From Monodelphis domestica (lineage: Eukaryota; Chordata; Mammalia; Didelphimorphia; Didelphidae), in NCBI RefSeq assembly GCF_027887165.1, contig NC_077232.1, positions 5,858,410 to 5,922,409 of the forward strand: a stretch of DNA of 64,000 nucleotides, read 5' to 3'. The notes beneath the pieces were generated by a model. It made no database searches, was not told the origin of the DNA, and worked only from the letters and a program-made list of their open reading frames with translations. Below, one piece after another: positions 24,889-35,250 of this stretch (its first letter is position 1; the number at the start of each line of letters is the position of its first letter). Made by a program: the position numbers and the translations under genes.

Positions 24889-25855
24889 AAAGAACACGAA
24901 TTAAATGGCATGATATTACGGCAACGTGAGCAACGATCTACGTGGACAAATGTCTCATTTCTCAAGTATTAGAGAACGGAGTCCAATTTACAAAGACACA
25001 AGCCGTTCTCCAATCGACAAATGGCCAAATGATACGAAGAAGCAGTTTTCAGCCGGAGAAATCAAAGCCATCCACAATCATAGGAAAAATGTTCCAAATC
25101 CGGCTCTATTAGAGAAATGCGCATTTACCTCCCATCGGCCGATGGGACCCTGAAGGAAAGAGAGTCGTGCTGGGGGGGGGGGCACAACGGAGGGTGAACG
25201 GAGCCGAGCATGGGGAGGGCGATGTGGAGCTCTGCCCAGAGGGGTCCTGCAACGCCACTACTGGGTCTGCATCCCTTTTTTTAAGGATGGGGGGGGGGGA
25301 TCTGCTCGGACAAAACATCCACAGCAGCTCTCTTTACGGCGGCAAAGACTTGGAAGCTAAAGGGACGTTGGCTGTCCGCTGGGGAACGGTGGAACCCATT
25401 GTGGCACAGGGTGGGGATGGACCACGATGACGAACTGGAGGAGTTCAGAGAACGCTGGGAAGATCTCCATGAACTGATGCCAAGTGAGGCAGGCAGAGCC
25501 AGCAATAGCCACACTGTGTGACTCTCCGCTGTGCCACGATCCAGGACGATGCGGAAGGACGTGGGTGTGGAATGCTCCAAAGAAAGAGCTGCAGGCGGAT
25601 GCAGGTCAAAGCAGATGGTCCTTCACATGAACTTGTTCATGGTTTTATCCGATTCTTCCCTTACAACAACGACCAACATGGACGAAAGTTTCACGTGATA
25701 ATACATGGATAGCAATCCTATTGCTTGCCATCTCCAAGAACGGGGAGAGAAGGGAGGGAGGGAGACAATTTGGATCTTGTAGTTTCTGAAAACTCTTGTT
25801 AAAAATTGTTATTGCATGTCATTGGGAAAAGAAAATATTAAAATAATAATAAAAG
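24889..25855 (+). repeat. L1 LINE 3' end with GC-shifted sequence
   Basis: Ordered L1 ORF2 words survive (gaaatcaaagccatccacaa, cagcagctctctttac, agggagggagacaatttgg) and the element ends in an A-rich tail. Many positions that are A or T in typical marsupial L1 are G or C here, and CpG is frequent, unlike the L1 at 14860. Poly-C/G runs near 25170 and 25290. Confidence 0.8.
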
Positions 25856-25859
25856 GATG

Positions 25860-26290
25860 GGGATGTAGATGCCTCTTTATTACATATTAAAAACTCTGCA
25901 CATTGGGAAACAATGAAAGAAATGAGATGTGTGAGGTAGCTGGGTGGCTCAGTGGACCGAGAGCTAGACCTGGAGTCTGGAGGTCCTGGGTTTAAATCTG
26001 ACTTCAGACACTTCCTAGCTGGGTGACCCTGGACAAGTCACTTAACCCCCATTGCTTAGCCCCTACTGCTCTGCTGCCTTGGAACTAATACACAGTATGG
26101 ATCCTAAGAAGGGACGAGGGTATTAAAAACATTGATTTATGTGTTGAATACAGAGAAGCATGAAAAGACTGATGTGAACTGAGGCAGAGTAAATTTAGCA
26201 GAACCAAGAAAACAAGAGACACAATAAGGGCCACAATAGAAATGAAAAGAACTACCAAGAAAGACCAAAGTTGAATGGAACAAAGCAATA
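25860..26290 (+). repeat. L1 3' fragment split by a SINE
   Basis: The text aagcatgaaaagactgatgt and agcagaaccaagaaaacaag is of L1 3' type. It is interrupted by the SINE at 25934-26129. Confidence 0.6.
25934..26129 (+). repeat. tRNA-derived SINE, type A
   Basis: Starts ggtagctgggtggctcag; ends in a short A-run. Confidence 0.9.
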
Positions 26291-26683
26291 ACCCTAAAGG
26301 GGGGCTCTATGAGCAGAGAGGAAGGGACACACCCAGCCCGCCTTCCCGTGGAGGTTCTCGGGGGCCGCCAGTGTTCAGACTCTTCCCATGTGTCCATGAA
26401 TTGGGTTGATTTTTTCCTCTTTAGGCAACAGTAAAAGTAGATTTCTTAAAGCGAAGGAATGTGACAAGGAATTTGGTTGCATTAGATAACCCTTCGGGGT
26501 GCATCCAGCTGTGAGATTCTGACATTTTGTATCACTTATAGGTGTGTCTTGGGATGGCAGTGGGGGGGACCCTTTGGGGGGTGCTCAAGATGACTTCAAA
26601 GGACGAATGTCACTAAACAGCTTGGCACAAGAATAGACGGGCACCCTCAACACTTCCCCTTCCCTCTGCCTCCATGTCTAATC

Positions 26684-26876
26684 TTTTTGTTTGTTTTTTT
26701 TAATCCTTACTTTCTGTCTTACCTTCTGTCTAGACAGAAGGGCAAGGGCTAGGCAATGGGAGTGAAGTGACTTTCCCAGGGTCACACAGTCAGGAAGTGT
26801 TTGGTGCCACATTTGAACGCAGGTCCTCCCGATTCTAGGCCTAGTGCTCCTTCCATTGAGCCACCTAGTCATCCTG
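26684..26876 (-). repeat. tRNA-derived SINE, type A
   Basis: Long T-run at the plus-strand left edge; slightly diverged internally. Confidence 0.88.
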
Positions 26877-26879
26877 GCC

Positions 26880-28610
26880 AATCCATTTTTAAGCTTCTAG
26901 ATTTTCTCTCTACAACATCTCTTGTATCCATCCCCTCCTCTTCACTCTCACGGCCAATAAACGCCCTGTTCCAGGTCCCACATGAATCACTGCAATAGCT
27001 GCTTTTTATTGCTCTCTTATTTCTTGCAGCATCCTAGTTATCCCGCACATCCCTCTTCCTTTCCCTCCCAGAGAGTCATTCCATAGAAGAAACAGAATTT
27101 TTTAAAGAGGAAAAAAAAATCCCCACCACGGATGGACACGTGGGAAAGTCCCACCCTTGGGCACTAGGAAGGCCAAGGCCCCCCCTTTTCCCCACAAAGG
27201 GCTAGGCTGGGACTTCTCTTCATCGCTCCTGGCGGCCGTCCACCTGGGTCTTTCTCGGTTGGGCCATTTGCATTCAGGCCCATTTCCCTTGCTCCAGCCG
27301 CCCGTCTATTGCTTCCTGGGTTCTGCTGACTTCACTTTGCATCTGTTCATGGAGCTCTTAGCAAAGCTTCCTGACTGGCCTGCCCGTTGCAAGTCTCTTC
27401 CCTTATCCAGTCCACACAGTTCCCCAAGGACAGAAGCCCAGCCAGGTCTGACCAGGCACACGCCTGTCCCAAAGCTCCAGGAGCTTCCTCTTGCCACAGG
27501 GTGCAACCTGGCAGGATCTGACCATCCCCTGACCACACTGCATCCTGGCCAAATTTGCCTCCTCCAAGCTGTCCCAGTTCCCATCTCCACACCTTTGCCC
27601 AGGCTGTGGCTCCAAACTAGAATGAGGTGGTGGGAGAATCAAAGGGAACCAATGAAGAAGTTCTACCAAACTCAGCCTCCCTCATCTCAGGAACGGCCTC
27701 CCTCCTTACCGAGGCCTCCCAGAATCCCCCACTTCTTTCAGGACTACCGCCACGAGGTCCTCTCTTTCCTCTAACTATACTCTTCGTTTTTATTTGCGGA
27801 TCGTAACCCAATGTCAGCCAGAAAAGGTGGTCTGCTTGAAGGTGGCCTTTGTCCGAGCCTCTCCTTCCTCGAACCCTCTCCCTGGGGGCTGGCATAATTC
27901 TTTTTTCCAACCTGCTTCAGAGAAGGCCCCTCCCTGGTCCTGTGCACATGAAAGGGGGCTTCGGAGGCCTGAGAGCCTGGCGGAATGGAAGGGACTCCTT
28001 GGAGGGAGGAATTTCAGGCTCTGTGGCAGACTGTTTGGGGTGAGACTTAAGGGTACAGGATTCCAGCTTGAACTCGGATCATCCCAAGTGGCAATCGGCT
28101 CTTCTGCTCCCAATGGCAGCTTCCAGGGACTCTCCGGAGAATTCTTCTGGGCCCCTCGTTGCTACTTAGGAGTGGAAAGGCACCTGGAGGGGCTTGTTGT
28201 CTTTGCCGGGGGGATCAATCCTGGAAACTCAAAGGGGAGGAAGAGGGAGGACTTTCTGGTCTGGCTGCCATTGGCACTGAGCGATGCTTGCTGGAGCTGA
28301 GAAGAGCCCCTCTTCAGAGGCGCCAGGCACCACCAGGGAAGGGGACCCTCACCCAGAGGCAGACACGTAGAATTCCGGAGTGGAAAGGCTAGGCTCTCCC
28401 CAGAGATGAAACCCTAGGCCAACACACCCTGCAAATGGATGGCCAGACTTTCCCCCTCCCCCTTCATTATGGAAGTGTAATCACCATCTAGTCTCTCCCC
28501 CTACCAAGCTCTGTGGACTGAACCTGGGAGTCTGAGGAAAGGAGGAAAAAAAGAAACATTAAAAAAAAAACAAAAAAACACCTTTTCACATATTATCTCA
28601 TTGGGTCCTT
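26880..28610. other. Unassigned DNA with probable L2 remnants
   Basis: Words such as cttgtatccatcccctcc (26920) and ggaacggcctccctccttac (27691) resemble L2. No gene seen. Confidence 0.4.
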
Positions 28611-28617
28611 CCAAGGG

Positions 28618-28870
28618 AAGGGAGAAAGGAACATGCATTTATGGAGCACCTACTATGTGCCAGGCACTGTCCTAAGCACTTTCCAAATACCCCATTTAAT
28701 TCTCACAGCAACCCTGAGAGGTCGGTGCTTTTATTATACTAATTTGACAGATATGAAATCTGTGACTGAGGGAGGTCAATTCACTTGCCTGCCCAGAATC
28801 TAGTCAGTATCTGAGACTGGATTTGAACTCAAGTCTTCTGACTCCAGACCCAATGCTCTATCCATTGGCC
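28618..28870 (+). repeat. MIR/MON1-like SINE
   Basis: Clear: ggagcacctactatgtgccag, caaccctgagaggtcgg, then gactccagacccaatgctc. Confidence 0.88.
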
Positions 28871-28990
28871 TTAATAATAGATAGTGTTATGTTAAATCCA
28901 GTGGAATTGTGTGTCTGATAAGGGAGGGGAGAGAAAGAACATGAGTCCTGTAACGATGGAAAAATATTCGAAATCATCTAATTAAATAAA
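28871..28990 (+). repeat. LINE 3' tail-like fragment
   Basis: Contains aaagaacatgagtcctgtaa and ends aattaaataaaaaatt. Family uncertain. Confidence 0.35.
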
Positions 28991-29001
28991 AAATTTAAAA
29001 A

Positions 29002-29215
29002 GTAATAGATAGTGTTATAAAGGCTTTACAATGATCTAATCTGCTCCTCACAACAACACTAGGAGGTAGATGCAATTATTATCTCCCTATTACACATGAG
29101 GAAACTGAGGAAGAAAAAAATTAAGTTAGCTTAATTTTAAAAATTAAAATTAAAAAATTAGCTAATAATTATCTGAGGCAAGATTTGAACTCGGGTCTTC
29201 CTGACTAAATCTTAG
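29002..29215 (+). repeat. MIR/MON1-like SINE
   Basis: Has tcctcacaacaacactagga, ggtagatgcaattattatc and ttgaactcgggtcttcctga, interrupted by an AT-rich stretch. Confidence 0.8.
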
Positions 29216-29219
29216 CTTC

Positions 29220-30580
29220 CAACACCCCTACACTGAGAGAATCCTAGATCTAGAACCAAAAGAATCCCATTTTGATTGTAATCCAATTCCCTCATTTTAC
29301 AAGAAGGAATCTGAGACCCAGAAAGGGGAAATAACTGCCTTGATTTTTCTCTCTCCAGCCCCAAATGCTCAGAAGGAAACGGGGCACCCAGGGGGTGCTT
29401 AATGAGCCCTTTCCCCTTCTTTCTTTGCATCCCTGCTCGGGCCAGGGTCCCCCAGGTAGAGCTGTGGCTGGGTGGAGGTCTTGTGCCTGCAGGACCGGCA
29501 TTCCTTCTCCCCACTGCTCCGTGGCAGGCAGGCAGGCAGGGGACGTCGCAGCTCATTTTATAGCCAGAGAAGCCGGAGCAATCAGGAGAGGAGATGCGGG
29601 CCCAGGTTCCCCGGGCCTGGCTCCCAAAGAACCCTGGGCTCTTTCCAGAGTCCCCGGGGGACAGGGGAGGGAACTGGGTCCCCGGGCTGCTGCTGTGCTG
29701 CAGCCAGGCGGCACAAGTGCCCTCCAAGCCCCTTGATCTGTGAAACTCATAGAGAGTCATTGGGATGAATTCTCTGGAGTTGGAGCGCAGAGCGGGAAGT
29801 CCGCCCCTTGTGGAGGGACACTGAGCCCCAGACCACCTCGGGGTGGCTGCTGGGTGAGCTGCCACCGGGAGGGAGACAGCCTGGAGCCTCCGATTGGAAG
29901 CCAGCTTTGAGTTCAGCTCGCTTACTTTGTGAAGAAATGCAGATGCCGCTTCCCAGGTGATTGTGGTCCTTTTGTTCCCCTCCCGGCTGGAGCCCAGCCT
30001 CAGGCTGGTCATCTCCCAGCGCAGGAAAAGAGACCCCGCCAGACTCCTCTTCCTTTTGGGAGCTTCCATGCCCCCGCCCGAAGAGAGACTGTCTTTCTCC
30101 AAGGCTGAGTCCTGAGCACGCAGCTGGGACACACATTGCCAGTATAGTCTCTGTAGTCACTTCACATGGGAATCTTGGCGCCGAGCTAGCCAGGTAAGCT
30201 TCCTGCAGGAAGGAGCCTTGTCCTGGGAAGAGACGGGAGCCATAGGGGGAGTGGGGGGGGGGGAGCACCAATGGGGATCCGGAGAAGGGCTGGGCCCAGA
30301 GCCCAGAGGATGTGGCTGGGCTTCATGGGCAATGGAGTGGAGAACCCAAATGTACATGCCCGTGCCCACGCCCGGGGTGGCCAGATGGCCCCACACATCA
30401 CCCTCCAAGCCTTCTCGGGGGTGACATCCCACAGCTCCTGAGCACAAATGACTTCTGGGGGCCCTCAGAGGGTGAATAATTGGAAAGGAGGGCAAATGCC
30501 TTCATCCTCCTTCCAGTAGCCTCACTTTGTCTCACTGTTCCTTTCTCTCCTCCCTAAGCCATATTCCCTCATCTTCCCTT
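29220..30580. other. Unassigned intergenic DNA
   Basis: A minus-strand frame of 306 codons (30132-29212) has no recognisable domain and ends inside MIR-like DNA, so it is probably chance. Part of 29235-29340 looks MIR-derived. Confidence 0.45.
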
Positions 30581-30589
30581 CCTTTGACC

Positions 30590-30905
30590 CTCTCCTTTCT
30601 CTTCCTCCTGCCTGTCTGTCTCTCCTCTGTCCCTCCCTCCCTTCCTCTCTCCTCTGTCTCTCCCCTCCCTCTTGTTACTCTCCCTCCATCCCTCTCTATC
30701 CTCTCTCCTCCCTCTTGTTTCTCTCCTTCCATCCTTCTCCCTCTCTCTTTCCCCCTCCATTCCTCTCTCCTCTCCATTCCTCCCTCTCCCTCCATCCCTC
30801 TTTCTCTGTCTCTCTTTCCCTCTCTCCTCTCTCCCCCTCCATCCCTCTCTCTCCCCTCCCTCCCCCATTCCTCTTTCTCCTTCCCTCTCTCACACCCCCT
30901 CCCCT
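30590..30905. repeat. CT-rich minisatellite
   Basis: Pyrimidine tract with repeated ccctccatccctctctc blocks. Confidence 0.93.
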
Positions 30906-30909
30906 CTTG

Positions 30910-31870
30910 TTCTGGGGCTGCTTTCTCCCTGACTCAGCAAGGTGCTTTATAAGGTGCTGAGGGGCTTCAGCCAAATCTAAACCATATTGTCTCCAAACTC
31001 CCAGCCAGAGAAGAAAGGCTGCAAGTGAGCTCGGCTGTGAAGAGGGGAGGCCAACCGAGCAGGGCTCATTCTGAGCAGGTCCTCTTCCCTCCCCACCCCC
31101 TCCCTCTCCACTGGGCAGTTCCTGGGGTTTCTTCCTGGCCAGCAGGCGCCCCTCCTGGCTTTTGTCTACTTGGCCTGGCAAGGGTGACAGGAGGCTGCCC
31201 AGGGAGGCTCCCAAGCCCAGAGGGAGCTGGAAGGGTGGCCACAGGAGGCTCTTTCCATTCTCCCTCAGAGACCAGTCTGGTCCCAGCAGCTAACTGGTGT
31301 CCCTGGAAAGTTTGCTGCCCCCAGCCCCGGGCCAGCCCTTTCTCTCCTTGTTTAGAGAAAAGAGAGCACAAAAATCCACCAACCAAGTCTGTCCCACTCC
31401 AGTGAGGTAATTGAAAACAAACTTCCCCCTCCCCAGCTCTCACTCTGCAGAAAAGGGAAGAGCTGTCCTGGGAAAGCAGCAATGGCCTGGCCTGCAAACC
31501 CAGACTGGGCTGGGCTGGGCTGGCCGTGGGGGGCCGGGGGGCTTCAGGCCCCTTCTCCTGCCCCCCTTCAGTGGGTCCAGGCCCCCCTGGGGAGAGATTG
31601 TTGGAATTTATCCCTGAGAGGGTCCCCTTTCCCCCAGTCTGCCTCCAGCTGTAGCTCTGCTATTCTGCCCTCTCCCTGCGGCCCCCCAACTCAGAACAAA
31701 ACCATCTTAGGCTCCCGGCTCTCAGGCAGGACTCACTTAAGGACCAAATGACCCTCCCCAGAGTCCACAGGAATTCATTGAGCACCTCGGAGATGCCAGG
31801 CTCTGGGCTCCCAGAGGCTATGGGGGAGCCTGCAGGGACCAGGTGGGGCTCTTCCTATGTTCTCCTTCTG
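30910..31870. other. Unassigned intergenic DNA
   Basis: No gene seen. An AP-1-like TGACTCAGC word lies at about 30930, next to the pyrimidine tract. Confidence 0.4.
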
Positions 31871-31879
31871 GTAGCCTTT

Positions 31880-32336
31880 AGAGAGAAAGGAAGAGGGAGA
31901 GACAGAGAGACAGGAAGAAGAGATGAGAGAGACAGAGACAGAGAGATGAGAGAGACAGATGGGAAGAAGAGAGATGAGAAAGACAGAGACAGGAAGAAGA
32001 GATGAGAGATGAAAGGGAGACAGAGAGAGACAGGAAGAAGAGAGATGAGAGAAAGACAGAGACAGAGACAGGAAGAAGAGATCAGAGACAGAGACAGAGA
32101 TGAGAGAGAGAGACAGAGACAGGAAGAAGAGATGAGAGAGAGAGACAGACAGACAGACAGGAAGAAGAGATGAGAGACAGGCAGAGACAGAGAGACAGGA
32201 AGAGAGATGAGAGAAAGGCAAAGACATACAGAAAGAGAGAGACAGGAAGAAGAGATGAGAGACAGAGACATGAGAGAGACAGAGACAGAGACAGGAAGAA
32301 GAGATGAAAGCTGAGAGAGAGACAGACAGACAGAGC
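31880..32336. repeat. GA-rich minisatellite
   Basis: Near-pure purine on the plus strand, with recurring gacaggaagaagagatgaga units. Its strand bias is opposite to the CT tract 1 kb upstream. Confidence 0.95.
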
Positions 32337-32339
32337 CCC

Positions 32340-33000
32340 TTCAGAGAGAGACTCTAGGCTCGTGGGTCCCCTAGGTCTCCAGTTCATCCCACCTCCTGCC
32401 CACAGAAGGAAGAGAGCTGGCAGCCAAGGCAGCTTCTCCTCTCCCCCCAGCCCCAAAGGAAGGAGAAAGCCAAATCTCTACAGAGGAAAGCATTTCCCCA
32501 AAGGCGAAGTTCTTTCAGTCTGTCTGTCCTCTGGTCTTGAATGGGGAGAGTTACGGCTGAGTCACCCACAGAAACCTCTTGTGTTGAAACTGGTCCTGTG
32601 CCTCGTGCTGATTAATGAATTACAAATCTCCCTCCCCCCCCCCCCCCCCCACTCGGGCTGACATTAAGAAAAAGCATGACAAACTTCGTGAACTTTCAGG
32701 GGAAAGGCCAGTGCCAAGTGCTCTCGGCTCCGAGCTGGCGCCCTCCCAGAGAGGGGAAGGGGAGGGGGGGATCCCAAGTCACTTAGTCACCTGCTTCAGC
32801 GAAGGCCCCAGTCCGAGCTCGGAGAATGGGGAGAGCGCCGGGACAATGGGGAGAGGGGTGGGGGCTCCCCAGACAAAGGGAGGCAGGGAGAACCCCATCT
32901 CTGGCTGAGAGGCCAGCTCATTGGCATGGGGTGGGGGTGGGGGATGTGTCACTACTTTGGCTGGGGGGGGGGGCGGCGAACGGTCCTAGATGGAGGCGAG
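32340..33000. other. Upstream region of CLCF1
   Basis: Contains an AP-1-like GCTGAGTCA at about 32560, an AT-rich taatgaattac word at 32613 and a run of 17 C at 32634-32650. No exon seen. Confidence 0.45.
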
Positions 33001-35250
33001 GGGCTGGGATCGGACTGCAGGAGGCGATGGGCAATGAGAGGGGCTAGCTCGGAGTCCGCTTCTGGTGGAGACGGGCATCCGGGCAGGGGTCGAGCAGACG
33101 GACGGCAGACGCTGCAGGGAGCCCAAGAGAGAAAGGGCCCTTCTCGGCCCCCCTCCCTCCCTCCCTTCCCCTTTTCCCCAGTGTTTGCCGACTGTCTCCT
33201 GCCCTCCCTCTTCCCCCCCTCCCCCCGGAGGCCCAGGGTGGTACCGCAGCCTCGCCTCACCTCACCCCCCCTGGATGCTGTGGGAGAGAGAGAAGCCCTC
33301 CCCTCCCTCCCTCCCTCCCTCCCTCCTCTCCCCCCTCCTCCCCCCACCCCCGGGGAGGGCCGCTACAATTTGTGGTTCCAGCCTTACACGTCAGAAAAGA
33401 AAAAAAAGTTCGCAGAATGTCCCACACCGAAAAAAAAGCCCCGAGCCAGAGAAAAAAACCTGCGAGTGGGCTTGGCGGATGGGATTAGGAAGGCTTCGCC
33501 AGAGCCGCGGCTCTCCCTCCCTCCCTCCCACTCCGCCAGCCTCCGGGAGAGGAGCCGCGCCCGGCCCCTGCCCGGCCCCCGGCCCCATGGACCTCCGAGC
33601 AGGTAGGAAGGAGCGCCCCCCTCCCCCCTCCCCCCTCCTCTCCGGTCGCCTGCAGATCCGCTTCCCCGGACCCTCAGGAGCCGCTTCCCTCCCTGCCCCC
33701 CGGGGGGCTACCCCGGGCAGCTCCGGCCCGGCCGGCCCGTTCCCGGAGTCCGCCGCCCGGCTGGGCGGCTGCTGGGGCCGGGCTCGGGTGCAACAAGCGG
33801 CCCCGCACAAAGGGAGAGAGGAGCCGAGCCCGAGGACTTGGGAGCCCCGGAGCGAGCAGGAGGAGCCCGAGCGAGCCAGGGGCGGGGAGAGCCCGCCACC
33901 CTCGGAGCCCCGGAGCGAGCCCGGGGCAGAGGCAGGGCCAGGGCCAGAGACACAGAGACAGGCAGAGACAGAGACACGGAGAGACACCGAGACAAGGGGG
34001 ACGGCGGGGGGTGGGGGGAGTCCGAACCCGCAAGAGACGCGAGCGAGCGGGAGGGAGAGAGAAGGGGAAGAGGGGGAGTTGGAGAGAGGAAGAGGGAGGG
34101 GAAGGGGAGAGGGGGGAGCCCGAGCTAGGGCCGGCCGGCCGGCCGGAGGGACGGAGGGGGAACAGGGGGAGGCCAACACCTCAGCTGGACTCAGCCGCCG
34201 CTCGTCCCCGCCGCCCCCGCCGCTGCGCCCACCCGGAGGGGAGGGGACGGGAGGGGAGGGAAAGGAAAGGGAGCGGAGAGTCGGGCCGGGCCGGGCCGGG
34301 CCGCCAGGACTCAGCGTCTCCTCTGCGGGCTGGGGCGCGCGCGAAGCTGGGAGCAGCCCCGGCCGGACCCCACGATGCTCCCCGTGGCCGGGGAGCCGGC
34401 AGGTAAGAGGGAGGCGGCCGGGCCTGGGGGGGCCCGAGCGGGTTGCTCCTTGGTCCCCGCCCCCGGCCCAGGCGGACTCAGGCCGGCCCGGCCCGGCCCC
34501 GTCTCGGCCTGGGAGTGATTAGTGGAGGGGGCGGGGGCGGCCCAGCCGGACCCGGGCAGGAAAAAGCCCGTCACGGGCCGGGGGAGCGGCCGGCGGGAGA
34601 CTTTCCGCTTTGCGGCCAAGGGAGTCAGTTAGTCCTCAGCCCCGGGGGAGGGCTGGGGAGGGGAGGGGACCGCTCCGTCTCGGCCGCGCCTGGAGGTGGG
34701 AACTCGCCACGGGAGGGGGAAAGGGCATCTCTCGGCTCCAGAGACTCCGTCAGTCCCCCTGACCCCGCCCCCGCCGCTGGGAAGGGAGAAGCTCCCAGGA
34801 GGGGGGGAGTGGGGGCGGGGCCGGGGGCTTAGGGGCCACACAGGGGGAAGGAGGCGCCGCGGGGGGAGGGGGCGGGAAGAGCAAGGTCATCGCTTTGGGG
34901 TCCGGCCAGAGAAAGCCCCCCAACCTCATTTCCCCAGGCCTCAAGTACTCCTCTAAACCCCACCCCAGGGACGCCCCGAAAACTTTCCCAAGAACTCTCC
35001 CCTCGAGGCATCCAAGTATCTCCCTGCCCCCCTCCAGCCCCGGAGGGCTCTTCCGCTGTAGACCCCGAGGGATTCCCCCATTTCCTCGAGTCCGCCAGCC
35101 CCCCCCCCGCACCCCCCCACCCGGCCAGCGCTAATTCCCACGGAGGCCCCTCCCCTCGCTGGGCCCCCTTCCTCGGCGCCCCAAGGGTCCCACCAAAGCC
35201 GGCCGCCCTTCCTCTCCCGCGGATGGTCAGTCTCTCCCACTGTCGAGAGG
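33000..35250. promoter_or_regulatory. CLCF1 promoter CpG island
   Basis: A large CpG-dense block surrounds the first coding exon and the candidate second first exon. It includes a CRE-like ACGTCAG at about 33389, a CCGGCC repeat near 34130 and GGGCCGGGCC repeats near 34285. G-runs dominate the plus strand from 34500 to 34880. The two possible first exons suggest two start regions, about 33.4 and 34.2 kb. Confidence 0.65.

Noticed and set aside
29212-30132. A 306-codon minus-strand gene
   Set aside because: Runs into MIR-derived DNA, has no domain and no splice or CpG context.
33065-34522. A 485-codon open frame through the CLCF1 CpG island
   Set aside because: High-GC DNA lacks stops by chance; it crosses the CLCF1 first exon and donor in another frame and has no known domain.
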